A DNA stretch of 64,000 nt from Leptospira biflexa serovar Patoc strain 'Patoc 1 (Paris)' (GCF_000017685.1 NC_010602.1:2373501-2437500), one strand, 5' to 3'; positions 37,438 to 48,921 are shown, counted from the stretch's first letter. Made by a program: numbers and translations. The notes: generated from the letters alone by a model not told the origin.

Positions 37438-39849
37438 TCAAAGGTCGAGCAGTCTCTTCACAAGTTCGACCATCTTTTGATCGGGGGATGTTTTTGTTAA
37501 AAAAGCATCTCCCCCAAGATCGATCACTTCTGTTTCTAATTTATAACCTGTGTTTGGATCTGTATGAGAACTCGATACGAGCATAGAACGAATTTCTTCC
37601 ATTTCGGAATTAGAATACAAATCCCTTAAAAAATCGATCCCTGTTTTATCCGGCATGGAAAAGTCCACGATGATGAGATCAGGTTTTAACCTTGAGACTG
37701 AATACAAGGCGTGATCTGGGTATTCCTCTTCCCAAATGATACAAGGGATGTCTTTTAAGACCTTTCGGATTTGTTTGCGGTAACCTGGGTTGTCGTCGAG
37801 GATGAGGACAATTTTTTCAAAATTGGGAAGGAGGAGCTCAACCGATGTTCCTTTCTCTTCCTCTGATTGGACAAGAAGACTTGCCCCATGTCGTTCTGCC
37901 ACTTCGCGACAAAACGCTAAGCCAACCCCGGCTCCCATTTCGTCCGCTGTACCTTTGCGTACAAACAAAAATCCTTCTTCTAACACATGTTCGGTCCAGT
38001 ATTTCGGCATCCCAATCCCAGTGTCTGTCACCTTGAGGCTCCAATACTTATTCGATTCGGTGAGTGAAACTTCGACTGTTGCCGACTCTTTTGTGAACTT
38101 AACTGCATTCGTAAGTAGGTTCCAGATCAAATGTTCAATGAGATTAGGGTCTCCAATCCCAATGGAGGATTCCTCCATTTGCGTCAGGATGGTGATGTTT
38201 TTAGGTTTTGCCATTTCCTGTACTCGTTCAATGAGTTGGTCTGTGATTTGACGGAAGTCAAAAAGTTGGTAATCAGGAAATACAGCTGCATTTTGAAATC
38301 GTGAGTATTTGATGAGTTCTTCCACCATACTGAGAATGTTTTTGAGACCAGTGGATGCTTCGCCAAGCACTTGTTTGGCTCTTTCTGGAGAAAGGGAGGG
38401 TGGTGATTCTGTGAGTAAATTGACAACGGACGAGATTCCAAAAAGGGGAGAACGAATGTCGTGAGAGACGATGGAGATAAATTTATCTTTTAATTCCCCT
38501 GTTTTTTCAGCCTTTTCTTTTTCTTTTTTAAGCTCTAAGGTTTTCCATTCTACTTCTTTGCGTAAATTTAAGGTAAGGTATTCTGCCGTTTCCCAGGTAT
38601 GCGCATTTTGTTTGGAAATCACAATGGCAAGGCACATACAAAAGATTCCAAATCCTAAATCAGTGATGAGAGGTAGGTCCCATCGTTTGAAAAAAACAAC
38701 TGAATCGTAAATGGTTGCAGATAAGATCACAAATGTACCAAACGTGATGAATGCTCCCACATAACGTGTTTCTCTTTGGAAAGTAGACCTTACCGCGGCA
38801 ATAAAGGCTAAAATTAAAATCACAACCATGTAAGCTTGGCTAAACACAAGTAATTTTGTGTACACAGCGTACGGTGACGTGAGTATGATGAGAATCTCAA
38901 GTAGGATGGGAACGAGCAAATACCGTTTGAATTTGTTTGGAACCAAATGTGGTTGGACATGGAAAAAGAAAAGTAAACTGAAGATTTGGATCCCACAAAA
39001 AGCTAAATATTCCAAACGAATTTGAAACATCTCAAGAAAGTCACTTCCCACAAACCAGTCTCTGGAAACTCGTTCGAATAATAAAATGCGAACAAGCCAT
39101 GAAAAACAAAGCAGTGCAAACCAAAGAGGGGATTTGTCCTTTCTACGATGGATGTATAAGAATAAATGTGTGATGGCGAGCACAAGAAAGGCTCCAAAGA
39201 AAAATGATTTTTTCCTTTCTTTGAAACGAAGGTAAAGGATCGTTTTTCCTACTTCACCGAGAATTGGTGAATAGTAAGGACCACCTCGAGAGTACAAATA
39301 GTTTGAAATTTGTAAGTAAAGGACAGTGTCGTTTGTCGCACGAAACGAACGTCCTGTTTCTAAATAATACCCAATGGAATCTTCTTTGATTTTAGAAACT
39401 TTGCCTGCCGATCCAAGTAGGACGAGTCCACGTTCGGGATTGGAATAGTACAATCTGTACGCAGATGATGCCTCTCGTAAATAAACCATGAGGTTCATCG
39501 GCTCCTTTACCTTTAATTGTAAGCGGTAGGTCACATAACCATGGGCGGGAAGGTTTTGGTTCACCCAATAGGCAGGGACAGCCAGCGGAACAGGTGTTTT
39601 CTTTTCGAGTGCTTGGAACTCGGCTTCTGTTTCTGGCAATTCTCCTGGGAAGGCATGCCATTCACCTGCCAAAGGGAATGGGTCCAAGGTTTTTGGATCT
39701 TCCCCGGTCAGGTCCAAAATTCCATTTTGGATGGTTTTGGCAGAAGCCAAAGAAGGGATACTCCGGTTGCAATGGGCCAATGGCAAAAAAAGGAAAACGA
39801 TGACTAAAAGGGAGAATGTGTTTGCTCTGAGAATCCGTTCCACATCCAA
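37438..39849 (-). CDS. 7TMR-DISM hybrid sensor histidine kinase with C-terminal receiver
   Basis: An 803-residue multi-domain protein. The N-terminus is a hydrophobic signal with a possible lipobox (PLAHC). Residues about 35-215 form a 7TMR-DISM extracellular (beta jelly-roll) sensor, followed by seven transmembrane helices to about 420, a coiled-coil, HisKA (His about residue 461 in SIVSHDIRSP), HATPase (N box NLLTNAVKFT, G boxes DTGIGMP and GAGVGLAFC) and a receiver (phospho-Asp about 727 in LIIVDFSMPD). It probably senses an external ligand and passes phosphate to its own receiver, then to other regulators. The ligand is unknown. Confidence 0.88.
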   Translation of the reverse strand: MDVERILRANTFSLLVIVFLFLPLAHCNRSIPSLASAKTIQNGILDLTGEDPKTLDPFPLAGEWHAFPGELPETEAEFQALEKKTPVPLAVPAYWVNQNLPAHGYVTYRLQLKVKEPMNLMVYLREASSAYRLYYSNPERGLVLLGSAGKVSKIKEDSIGYYLETGRSFRATNDTVLYLQISNYLYSRGGPYYSPILGEVGKTILYLRFKERKKSFFFGAFLVLAITHLFLYIHRRKDKSPLWFALLCFSWLVRILLFERVSRDWFVGSDFLEMFQIRLEYLAFCGIQIFSLLFFFHVQPHLVPNKFKRYLLVPILLEILIILTSPYAVYTKLLVFSQAYMVVILILAFIAAVRSTFQRETRYVGAFITFGTFVILSATIYDSVVFFKRWDLPLITDLGFGIFCMCLAIVISKQNAHTWETAEYLTLNLRKEVEWKTLELKKEKEKAEKTGELKDKFISIVSHDIRSPLFGISSVVNLLTESPPSLSPERAKQVLGEASTGLKNILSMVEELIKYSRFQNAAVFPDYQLFDFRQITDQLIERVQEMAKPKNITILTQMEESSIGIGDPNLIEHLIWNLLTNAVKFTKESATVEVSLTESNKYWSLKVTDTGIGMPKYWTEHVLEEGFLFVRKGTADEMGAGVGLAFCREVAERHGASLLVQSEEEKGTSVELLLPNFEKIVLILDDNPGYRKQIRKVLKDIPCIIWEEEYPDHALYSVSRLKPDLIIVDFSMPDKTGIDFLRDLYSNSEMEEIRSMLVSSSHTDPNTGYKLETEVIDLGGDAFLTKTSPDQKMVELVKRLLDL

Positions 39850-40029
39850 ATCTTAAAAAGAAATTGGAAAAACTCAAATCTTATTAGGAGTTCTACGAGA
39901 AATTTCGGGGAAATGGCAGAACGAACCAAAGGATCACTTGGAAATGCCGAGCGCATTGCCCACTCTCCGCTTAGAAAACATTGACTTAGTGGGGAATGAA
40001 AATGAACTAGTGGAGTTTCGAGGGAACCA

Positions 40030-41613
40030 ATGGCCAAACAATCCGATGCATTTACAAAAAAAATCCAGGAAGGATACCCAAGTGACGGGTCCCTTTTTTT
40101 AGGATGTGGAAAATTTGATGGGGACACTTTCCCTGAAGCCAAGGTCCAAATCCCCCTCTCCACCTTAAACCGACATGGTCTGATCGCCGGTGCCACGGGA
40201 ACAGGAAAAACCAAAACCTTACAACTCCTCACAGAATCCCTTTCCGATGCGGGTGTGCCCGTTGTCCTTATGGACATCAAAGGAGACCTTTCTGGTCTTG
40301 CGGCAGAAGGCGAATCCAATGAAAAAATCGAAGAACGAACCAAGATCCTTGGTTCGGAATGGAATCCCACAACCTACCCCGTTGAATTTTTATCCATCTC
40401 CAAAGAACCAGGGGTCAAACTCCGTGCAACAGTTGCCGAGTTTGGTCCGATTTTACTTTCTCGGATTTTGGAACTCAATGAAACACAAGGCAGTGTGGTT
40501 TCCCTTGTCTTTAAATACTGTGATGATTTGGGGCTTCCCATCCTTGACCTCAAGGATTTCAAAAAAGCACTCCAATACATCAATGACGAAGGCAAAGAGG
40601 AACTAGAAAAAGAATACGGCACTGTTTCCTCTCAAAGTGTTTCGATCATCTTACGAAAGTTAATGGATCTGGAAAGCCAAGGCGGGGAGGATTTTTTTGG
40701 TGAACCTTCGTTTGATGTGGATGACCTTATCCAAACAGAATCTAAAAAAGGGAAAATTTCCATTGTCAGGCTCACAGACATTCAAACCAAACCACGTCTT
40801 TTTTCTACATTTATGTTGTCTCTCCTCACAGAGATTTATGCGAATTTTCCAGAAGAAGGTGATTTGGAGAAACCAAAACTAGTATTATTCATCGATGAAG
40901 CCCACTTGGTCTTTGATGAAGCTTCCAGTGATTTGTTAAAACAATTGGAAACAATGGTACGCCTCATCCGTTCCAAAGGTGTGGGAATTATTTTTTGTAC
41001 ACAATCGCCAACCGATTTACCAAAGGAAATTTTAGGCCAATTGGGACTCAAAGTCCAACATGCCCTCCGCGCCTTCACAGCAAACGACCGCAAGGCGATC
41101 AAAACCGCTTCCGAAAATTATCCAGAAACGGATTTTTATGATACCAAAGAAGTGATCACAGAACTTGGGATTGGGGAGGCATTCATCACAGCCCTAAATA
41201 CCAAAGGATCTCCCACTCCCCTCGTCCACACCTTTCTCTGTCCTCCCAAGTCTCGTATGGGAACTCTCACAACAAAGGAACTCGAAGGTTTGGTTGGAAA
41301 ATCGGAACTAGTGAAAAAATACGAAACCACCCTCGATCGGGAAAGTGCTCACGAAATGCTCACTAAAAAGATGGAAACCATTGCCGACGAGACGGAATCG
41401 GCAGAAGAGGAAACGGGATCCAAAAAACCCAAATCCAAACGTGCCAAAGAAAAAGAAGACCCCAGTTTTGTGGAAACCCTCTCCAAAAACCCCCTCGCCA
41501 GAGAAGTAGGAAGGACCGTTGCCAAGGAAGTGACTCGGGGCCTACTCGGGATGCTCGGTGTCACCCCCAAGCGCGGCTCAAAACGCAAAAAAACAGGGCT
41601 TTTCGGGTTCTAA
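40030..41613 (+). CDS. HerA-like ATPase, DUF853 (YjgR) family
   Basis: A 527-residue P-loop ATPase. Walker A is GATGTGKT and Walker B LFIDEAHLVF. The GLIAGATGTGKTKTLQLL and LMDIKGDLSG blocks are typical for DUF853/YjgR and place it in the HerA-FtsK superfamily, as a putative DNA or protein translocating motor. The function is not established. The C-terminal 90 residues are charged and Lys-rich. The start has SD GAGGG. It reads toward groES, whose promoter and CIRCE elements lie just downstream. Confidence 0.85.
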   Translation: MAKQSDAFTKKIQEGYPSDGSLFLGCGKFDGDTFPEAKVQIPLSTLNRHGLIAGATGTGKTKTLQLLTESLSDAGVPVVLMDIKGDLSGLAAEGESNEKIEERTKILGSEWNPTTYPVEFLSISKEPGVKLRATVAEFGPILLSRILELNETQGSVVSLVFKYCDDLGLPILDLKDFKKALQYINDEGKEELEKEYGTVSSQSVSIILRKLMDLESQGGEDFFGEPSFDVDDLIQTESKKGKISIVRLTDIQTKPRLFSTFMLSLLTEIYANFPEEGDLEKPKLVLFIDEAHLVFDEASSDLLKQLETMVRLIRSKGVGIIFCTQSPTDLPKEILGQLGLKVQHALRAFTANDRKAIKTASENYPETDFYDTKEVITELGIGEAFITALNTKGSPTPLVHTFLCPPKSRMGTLTTKELEGLVGKSELVKKYETTLDRESAHEMLTKKMETIADETESAEEETGSKKPKSKRAKEKEDPSFVETLSKNPLAREVGRTVAKEVTRGLLGMLGVTPKRGSKRKKTGLFGF

Positions 41614-41620
41614 TTTCATT

Positions 41621-41647
41621 TTAGCACTCTTTGATTGAAAGTGCTTG
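41621..41647 (+). promoter_or_regulatory. CIRCE-like element 1
   Basis: TTAGCACTC-N9-AAGTGCTTG. The left half matches CIRCE perfectly; the right half has three mismatches to GAGTGCTAA. It overlaps the -35 region (TTGACG 41645), a position suited to repression by HrcA. Confidence 0.7.
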
Positions 41648-41676
41648 ACGAATCCTTCCTCCAATCATTCTATGGT
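41645..41676 (+). promoter_or_regulatory. candidate groESL promoter
   Basis: TTGACG (41645-41650) and, 17 bp later, TTCTAT (41668-41673), or TATGGT at 41671 with a 20-bp spacer. It lies between the two CIRCE-like elements. Confidence 0.55.
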
Positions 41677-41684
41677 ACTTGAGT

Positions 41685-41711
41685 TTAGCACTCTTTTTGA
41701 AATGGTGCTAA
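41685..41711 (+). promoter_or_regulatory. CIRCE-like element 2
   Basis: TTAGCACTC-N9-TGGTGCTAA. Left half perfect, right half two mismatches. It lies downstream of the promoter, near the transcription start, 41 bp before groES. It is the HrcA operator class of heat-shock operons. Confidence 0.85.
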
Positions 41712-41751
41712 ACTTAGTATTAATCAGTAGAATGCATACAAGGAGTCACTC

Positions 41752-43714
<1,963 letters not shown>

Positions 43715-43771
43715 ATCATCCCCCTCATTTTTTCTTTGGTCTCTTTGGTGATCCAAACAGGCCAAACACCG

Positions 43772-43807
43772 AAAAGGTCTCGTGAGTCACATCCGAGGCC
43801 TTTTTTT
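43772..43807 (+). terminator. intrinsic terminator of groESL
   Basis: AAAAGGTCTCG (43772-43782) pairs with CGAGGCCTTTT (43794-43804), an 11-bp stem with one T-G pair and an 11-base loop, followed by Ts to 43807. It lies 57 bp after the groEL stop. Confidence 0.8.
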
Positions 43808-43908
43808 ATGGGTGAAGAGCCAAACAAATTCCATAAGGGGAATGGAAAAGTCAGGAAAATGATTCTCCGATATGCGACTTGTTTTTAAACTTAATCCTGG
43901 AAAATTGC

Positions 43909-43931
43909 ATGAAATATGCTTGCATACTCAT
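43909..43931 (+). promoter_or_regulatory. imperfect palindrome upstream of vapB (candidate operator)
   Basis: ATGA-AA-TATGC-TT-GCATA-CT-CAT: the inner arms TATGC (43915-43919) and GCATA (43922-43926) pair exactly around TT, and outer arms are nearly symmetric. It overlaps TTGCAT (43920-43925), a possible -35, with TATATT (43942-43947) as -10. This is where a VapBC complex could bind to autoregulate. Confidence 0.5.
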
Positions 43932-43953
43932 GAATCACCATTATATTTTAAAA

Positions 43954-44232
43954 ATGGCAAATCTACAAGTCAGAGACATAGATAACAGACTTTATGAATC
44001 TTTAAAAAGAAGAGCTGAATTAGAGCATCGCTCAGTAAGTCAAGAAGTTGTCATGATGATCGAAAATCATTTAAAAAGAGACAACCTGGAAAGTGAATTA
44101 CAAACTCGAGAGTTTCTTAAGCTTACTAACTCTTGGCATGACAACAAAGATGCAAAAGATATAATTTCAGACATTCGATCTTCAAGATCAAGAAATAATC
44201 AATCTAGGACAACAGATGAGTTATTTGATTGA
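43954..44232 (+). CDS. vapB: VapB-type antitoxin (ribbon-helix-helix)
   Basis: About 92 residues from ATG 43954. The N-terminus MANLQVRDIDNRLYESLKRR continues to an AELEHRSVSQEV helix, an Arc/FitA-like ribbon-helix-helix DNA-binding domain. The C-terminal half, rich in Asn, Asp and Ser, should wrap around the toxin. The frame is open further upstream, but this Met starts the domain. No SD precedes it, and a possible -10 lies only 6 bp upstream, so the mRNA could be leaderless. The end overlaps vapC by 17 bp. The pair sits between groEL and housekeeping genes and looks acquired. Confidence 0.85.
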   Translation: MANLQVRDIDNRLYESLKRRAELEHRSVSQEVVMMIENHLKRDNLESELQTREFLKLTNSWHDNKDAKDIISDIRSSRSRNNQSRTTDELFD

Positions 44233-44614
44233 TACAGATATAATATTATACAGCCTAAAAGGGAATGAAAAAGTTCAAAACAATCTTATCGAGAAGAAAA
44301 ATATTTCGAAGGTCATTTCTGTAATTACTTATGGCGAACTAATATTTGGTGCGAAGAAATCAAAAAGTAGAGAGAAAAATCTGGCGACTGTATATAGAAT
44401 TGGAGAACTTTTTCCTGTCATTGAATTGACGAAAGGAATTGTTGAAACCTTTGGAGAAGTAAAGGCTACAGTACAGAAAAAAGGAAATACAGTTGACGAT
44501 TTCGATCTTCTAATCGGTTCAACTGCTTTATTTTTAAATTATACCTTAGTTACTAATAATGAAAAACATTTCTCATTGATTCCTGATTTAAAAATTGAGA
44601 ACTGGAGTAAATAA
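44216..44614 (+). CDS. vapC: VapC-type PIN-domain toxin
   Basis: A 132-residue PIN ribonuclease. Acidic active-site residues are in LIDTDIIL (near the N-terminus), YGELIFG, and VDDFDLLIGSTA, with TNNEKHFS toward the C-terminus, matching VapC. It should cut tRNA or rRNA and be neutralised by the upstream antitoxin, which it overlaps by 17 bp. All catalytic acids are present, so the toxin appears active. Confidence 0.9.
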   Translation: MSYLIDTDIILYSLKGNEKVQNNLIEKKNISKVISVITYGELIFGAKKSKSREKNLATVYRIGELFPVIELTKGIVETFGEVKATVQKKGNTVDDFDLLIGSTALFLNYTLVTNNEKHFSLIPDLKIENWSK

Positions 44615-44713
44615 CCTACTTTTCTAATTAAAAAAACATCGCATAACAGCGCCTTTCTGCTAACTTACCAAACATTTGATGGATTGGACCAAATTTTGAG
44701 AACTCACTCTGAT

Positions 44714-45109
44714 TCAATCTTCGGTTTCGCCATTTTCGATACTCGTTTCTTTATATTTCTCCACTGAACGTTTCTTTTGTTTGGCTTTTTGTTTTCGGAT
44801 GGCACCAAGTTTCTGTCGGAAGCTTTCGGGTCTCTGTTCTTTCTCTAGTTCCAAACAAAGTAGATCACGGGCTTTGTAACGGTTGAGCCCTTGGCTGCGG
44901 TAAATACTACACTTCACTTGTTTGCCAGTAGGAAGGTGGAGTAACACAACAGCGGTTGCCACCTTATTGACGTTTTGTCCCCCTTTCCCACTCGCCTTCA
45001 CAAATTGTTCTTTTAGATCAGACTCGCGGATGCCAAGTGCCTCCATTCGTTTTTTGATGGAGGCGTTTTTTTCAATAGAGACTGGAAAGTTAAGTGGCAG
45101 TGGATTCAA
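44714..45109 (-). CDS. release-factor-like GGQ protein (peptidyl-tRNA hydrolase)
   Basis: A 131-residue protein with the RF-1 catalytic domain only: [20 protein letters not shown] carries the GGQ at 43-45, followed by [18 protein letters not shown] and a basic tail ([16 protein letters not shown]). It lacks codon-recognition domains, so it should hydrolyse peptidyl-tRNA on stalled ribosomes in a codon-independent way. The spacing after GGQ resembles mitochondrial MTRFR (C12orf65) as much as ArfB. It overlaps the upstream UVR protein by 20 bp and is translationally coupled to it. Confidence 0.85.
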   Translation of the reverse strand: MNPLPLNFPVSIEKNASIKKRMEALGIRESDLKEQFVKASGKGGQNVNKVATAVVLLHLPTGKQVKCSIYRSQGLNRYKARDLLCLELEKEQRPESFRQKLGAIRKQKAKQKKRSVEKYKETSIENGETED

Positions 45110-45782
45110 TTTCTAAAATGCGTTTCCGCAAATCAGAAGCCGTTTCGTAATTTTCGATTTGGATCGCATTGAACTTTTGGATGTAAAGGCCAACAAGTTC
45201 ATCCCCTACTTTTCCTGGAACCGACAACGCTTTTTTGAAATTATCAATGTCAAGTGTGGGGTGGTTGTTATGGAAGTAGTCCACAATTCGTTCCATCTTA
45301 AGCCTTGTGGCTTCACGAGCAATCCCAGAGGTATTGCGGAATTCAATCGATAGATTGGCTAAGGTTTCGAGTGGTTCGCTCACTTGGTCAATTTGGTCGT
45401 TTAAGTTTTGGTTTTGCGTTTTCTTTTCTTTTGCCTTACAAAATTCCACATACCGCATTACCATGGAATTGAATTGTTCCATTCGTTCTTGGATGTATTG
45501 GTTCGCCTGTTCCTTGTTTTCTGGCATCTGAAAGTCAGGAAGTTGCACCACATCATACAAATGGATATTGTCCGAGAGGATTTTCATGAGTTCCTCTTTG
45601 GAAGGAAGTGCCACGGGTGGAAATGTCACCACAGGGTAGTTGTCTCCTATTTTTAAGAAACTCACCACTACATTAGAGGCTATGATTTTCCCACCTGGAG
45701 CAATCGGATTTTCTCCGAATACATGGCAGTATGCGATTAAATTCCCTGTTGGATTTGGTTTGGAACCGCGTTCAAAATTCAT
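45090..45782 (-). CDS. hypothetical protein with C-terminal UVR motif
   Basis: A 230-residue protein I do not recognise. The first about 80 residues are beta-like ([20 protein letters not shown]), the middle helical and charged, and the C-terminus ([18 protein letters not shown]) is a UVR-type hairpin similar to that of UvrB and McsA. It may dock onto another protein. It is upstream of, and overlaps, the GGQ release-factor-like gene by 20 bp. The coupling suggests a shared role, perhaps in ribosome rescue, but nothing in the sequence proves it. Confidence 0.65.
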   Translation of the reverse strand: MNFERGSKPNPTGNLIAYCHVFGENPIAPGGKIIASNVVVSFLKIGDNYPVVTFPPVALPSKEELMKILSDNIHLYDVVQLPDFQMPENKEQANQYIQERMEQFNSMVMRYVEFCKAKEKKTQNQNLNDQIDQVSEPLETLANLSIEFRNTSGIAREATRLKMERIVDYFHNNHPTLDIDNFKKALSVPGKVGDELVGLYIQKFNAIQIENYETASDLRKRILEIESTAT

Positions 45783-45829
45783 AGTGTATCCTTTAGACTA
45801 AGAAAAGCCAGAGAAGAAACAAGTGATTT

Positions 45830-46882
45830 TTACTCTTCCCAATTCGCAATTTGTTCTTCTAAATTCTTTGCGATCAAAAAATATGCCTCTTTCAAAGGAG
45901 AGTCTTTTGCGTCAAGTAAGGCTGGTTTCCCCGATTCTCCCGAACTCATGACATCAAGTGTGAGAGGGACTGCTCCCAGTTCCGGGACTCCGACTTGTTT
46001 GGAAAGTTTTTCCCCTCCCCCTTTGGAAAAAACATCGGTGACATGCCCACATTTCGGACAAGCAAAGCCACTCATGTTTTCCACAATCCCGAGGATGGGA
46101 ACTTTCACTTGTTTGAACATCGCAGCAGCACGACCTGCATCGAGTACTGCCACTTCTTGTGGAGTGGTGACAATCACAGCACCATCAAGGTCAATGAGTT
46201 GGGCAAGAGAGAGTTGGACGTCTCCTGTTCCTGGTGGTAGGTCAATGAAAAGGTAATCTAGTTCCCCCCAAACCACATCGTATAAGAACTGTTCGATGGC
46301 TTTCCCAAGCATTGGTCCACGCCAAACAACAGGTTGGTCTTCTGTCACAAGGAAGGAAAAGGAAATGAGTTTGATTCCATGTTTTTCGATTGGATAAATT
46401 TTATCTTCTTCGGATTTTAATGCCACTCGGCCATTGATCCCAAACATCTTTCCGAGGGAAGGTCCATAGATATCGGCATCTAAGATTCCCACTTTTTTGC
46501 CACTCATTGCAAGGGTACTCGCTAAGTTCGCAGTGACAGTGGACTTACCGACCCCACCTTTTCCCGAACCAACAGCGATGACTTTTTTCACACCAAAGAT
46601 TCGGTTCCCATCTTCCATTTTGAGGTTTTGGTCGACTTCAAATTTAATCTTAACTTTCCCAGCACCTTCGATTTTGGAGATGAGTTGTCTTGTTTGTGCT
46701 TCAAGTCCAATTTGCAAACGACGATCTGCATTGGGAGTTTTGATGAGGATTTCAATTCCATCATCAGTTGGTGTGACTTGTGCTACCATTCCGAGACTCA
46801 CAATGTCTTTTTTGAGTTCCGGGTGTTTCACTTGCATGAGTTGCCGTTGGATGGAGGTTAAATCAATTTTATCATTTGCCAT
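45830..46882 (-). CDS. mrp: Mrp/NBP35-family Fe-S carrier ATPase
   Basis: About 350 residues from ATG 46882, chosen for AAAGGA seven bases upstream (the frame is open to 46900). An N-terminal MIP18/DUF59 domain (about 1-80) is followed by the deviant Walker [35 protein letters not shown] switch and the CPKCGH cysteine pair (SGFACPKCG). It assembles or carries Fe-S clusters. The metallophosphoesterase gene ends 10 bp upstream. Confidence 0.92.
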   Translation of the reverse strand: MANDKIDLTSIQRQLMQVKHPELKKDIVSLGMVAQVTPTDDGIEILIKTPNADRRLQIGLEAQTRQLISKIEGAGKVKIKFEVDQNLKMEDGNRIFGVKKVIAVGSGKGGVGKSTVTANLASTLAMSGKKVGILDADIYGPSLGKMFGINGRVALKSEEDKIYPIEKHGIKLISFSFLVTEDQPVVWRGPMLGKAIEQFLYDVVWGELDYLFIDLPPGTGDVQLSLAQLIDLDGAVIVTTPQEVAVLDAGRAAAMFKQVKVPILGIVENMSGFACPKCGHVTDVFSKGGGEKLSKQVGVPELGAVPLTLDVMSSGESGKPALLDAKDSPLKEAYFLIAKNLEEQIANWEE

Positions 46883-46892
46883 GGTATGTCCT

Positions 46893-47756
46893 TTAGACAA
46901 CTCCCTCAGTCTCTTCGTAAAGAATGGGATTTGTCTCTGTGAATTTGTTTTCTGAATATATAAAACGACGGTAATGGGTTTGTTTCCCTAGTTCGATCAA
47001 ATGGAACCCACACTCATGTTTAGAATCTGATAACCGAGTACTCGATGCAGAGTTCACAATCGTAAAGGGAGTTTCTTTGCCGGGAAGTTTCACCCAGTTG
47101 GTATGTGTATGTCCATGTAGGTACAATTCGGGAGGATTGGTTTGTAAACCATTCACTACTTCTTTTCTGTTGGACAATCGATGCGATGCTGATTCCACTT
47201 CTGCATTTGGATTCCAAAGAGGATGGTGTCCCACAAGGACATAAGGTTCGTTTGCTAACCCTACTGTTTTTTCCACCACTTCCTTTGCCACATACCCATT
47301 GGCTGTGATCCTTGGAATGGCTAGATTGGAATCCCAACCTACAAAAAGTTTACCCGCAATGCGTTTGGTGCGTAGGTAAAAATTTGGGTCTTTTGATTCC
47401 CCCATCCATTCTTCAAATGCTTTTTCGAAGAGTGGGTTTGGACCCATGGCCCGTTTTTGGTAACGGTCATGGTTCCCTGGAATTAAGAACGTTTTGTCCG
47501 TAAGAATCGGTTTTAAGATCTCTTTTGCATTTTGAAACTCACTCGGGTGTGAAACATTGGTTAGGTCACCCGAAATCACAAGTGCATCATATTCTAAATT
47601 TTGAATTGTGTCCACCATCGCAGCGATGAGAACCACTGGATGTTTTGACTTTCTCCTCACATGGTAATTGAGGTATCCGACGATTGCTTTTCCTCGAAGT
47701 GAAAAAAGTGAAAGTTTCTTCGGGAAATGTAAATCGGAGATATGAAGGATTTTCAT
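46893..47756 (-). CDS. calcineurin-like metallophosphoesterase
   Basis: A 287-residue dinuclear metal phosphoesterase. Motifs are [28 protein letters not shown] and LHGHTH, all in order. It resembles Icc/CpdA-type phosphodiesterases. The substrate may be cyclic nucleotides, phospholipids or other phosphoesters. It overlaps the lipoyl-domain gene by 4 bp and is followed closely by mrp, suggesting an operon. Confidence 0.88.
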   Translation of the reverse strand: MKILHISDLHFPKKLSLFSLRGKAIVGYLNYHVRRKSKHPVVLIAAMVDTIQNLEYDALVISGDLTNVSHPSEFQNAKEILKPILTDKTFLIPGNHDRYQKRAMGPNPLFEKAFEEWMGESKDPNFYLRTKRIAGKLFVGWDSNLAIPRITANGYVAKEVVEKTVGLANEPYVLVGHHPLWNPNAEVESASHRLSNRKEVVNGLQTNPPELYLHGHTHTNWVKLPGKETPFTIVNSASSTRLSDSKHECGFHLIELGKQTHYRRFIYSENKFTETNPILYEETEGVV

Positions 47757-48001
47757 TCGTTAATGTCCATAATTCCGAGGATATCTCCTTTTTTCACTAC
47801 CGATCCTTGTTCGATTAGGATTTTTTTTAATGTCCCAGCATAGGGGGATTCGACTGGAAAAGCAGCTTTATCCGTGACAAGTTCGATCACTTCGTCCCCT
47901 TCTTTCACCATTTGGCCTTCTTTGCATAACCAACGAACCAGTTCAATTTTTTCAGTATCACCTAAATCAGGAGTTTTTAGAAGGAATTCTTTCATAAACA
48001 A
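47753..48001 (-). CDS. stand-alone lipoyl/biotinyl domain protein
   Basis: An 82-residue protein consisting of just one lipoyl-type domain. FLLKTPDLGDTEKIELVRWL, EGDEVIELVTDKAAFPVESP and GSVVKKGDILGIM match E2 lipoyl domains; K45 in VTDKAAF is the expected modification site. No dehydrogenase E2 catalytic domain is attached. It could be a swinging-arm acyl carrier or part of a split enzyme whose partner lies elsewhere. The start could also be M3. The 3' end overlaps the metallophosphoesterase gene. Confidence 0.8.
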   Translation of the reverse strand: MFMKEFLLKTPDLGDTEKIELVRWLCKEGQMVKEGDEVIELVTDKAAFPVESPYAGTLKKILIEQGSVVKKGDILGIMDINE

Positions 48002-48084
48002 ACAAACCTGCTCACTCGGTAGGAAAACTGGTTTACAAAACCTTGTTTTCCCGTTTTTTTAACATAAAAGTTTAGCGAACCTCA

Positions 48085-48921
48085 ATGGCAAACGAGAAAA
48101 TCAAATACAAAGGCACAGAAATCCTTCAAAACTTAGACCGACTCATCCAAAAGGATTATTTCCATTTTGAACTGAAAGGTCTGACAAAATCTACACGAGA
48201 CATCGTAAACGAAGTGGTCCAAGGAATCTTAAACCGAGTGGGAGCCAATCCTCTCACTTCCTTTCACCTCTTCAGTGGCCTTATGGAAGCATTACTGAAT
48301 GCAGTCAAAGCCAATACACGATTTGTGATTTTCCAAGATGAACTCTTAAACAAACTAAAAGCCCAAGGCCAAACACCTGAGGAAGAAGCAGAAGAGTTAC
48401 TCGATATCATTCTCGAAACTGAACCACTCCGGGATGCCATGCAACGTTACATTGTGCCCAATAAAATCAAAAAAGTGGTACAAAAAATCCTCACTCTTTC
48501 TGACAAAAAACGAACTAAAAAACATAATCTTTCTGAAGAAGAAAAAGACTTCCTAACTATTGTTAGAGAAAAAGTCAAAAAGTATGATCTAAAAATTTCA
48601 ATGAAAATTGAAATTCGTCCTACTTCAGTTTACATCCGGATTCGTAATGATTCCCCCATTATGGGTATGGACCTAAACCGCATCCGTAAAAGTAGAGAGC
48701 GCCATGCAGAACTTGCCAAACAAGGCAATAGTGCAGAATTCTTTCGTCCCGACTTTTTAGATGAAAAGGAAAGTGCTGGTTTTGGAATTGCTATGATTGA
48801 CGAAGGGTTTTATAATTTAGGCCTTGATCCCTTGGATTGTTTTGACATCCAAACCAGTAAAAAAACAACCACTGTGTATCTAAATTACCCTCTAGATGCA
48901 CTTCAAAAAATGGAGTTTTGA
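48085..48921 (+). CDS. GHKL-like ATPase-fold protein, function unknown
   Basis: A 278-residue protein. A possible N box is [17 protein letters not shown] (about 70-85) and a G2-like block is [18 protein letters not shown] (about 230-250), as in histidine-kinase-type ATPases. No dimerisation His domain or DxGxG box is visible. It may be an anti-sigma kinase-like or a degenerate ATP-binding protein. It is coupled to pabB-pabC by a 4-bp overlap (TTGA). Confidence 0.55.
   Translation: MANEKIKYKGTEILQNLDRLIQKDYFHFELKGLTKSTRDIVNEVVQGILNRVGANPLTSFHLFSGLMEALLNAVKANTRFVIFQDELLNKLKAQGQTPEEEAEELLDIILETEPLRDAMQRYIVPNKIKKVVQKILTLSDKKRTKKHNLSEEEKDFLTIVREKVKKYDLKISMKIEIRPTSVYIRIRNDSPIMGMDLNRIRKSRERHAELAKQGNSAEFFRPDFLDEKESAGFGIAMIDEGFYNLGLDPLDCFDIQTSKKTTTVYLNYPLDALQKMEF

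Noticed and set aside
39804..40370. 188-residue minus-strand frame across the kinase start and HerA-like gene start
   Set aside because: It overlaps two well-supported genes and lacks any recognisable domain.
44640..44680. GCATAACAGCG-type sequence after vapC as an integron attC or insertion boundary
   Set aside because: One half-site is only 6 of 7 to the attC core and no matching GTTRRRY partner or cassette structure was found.
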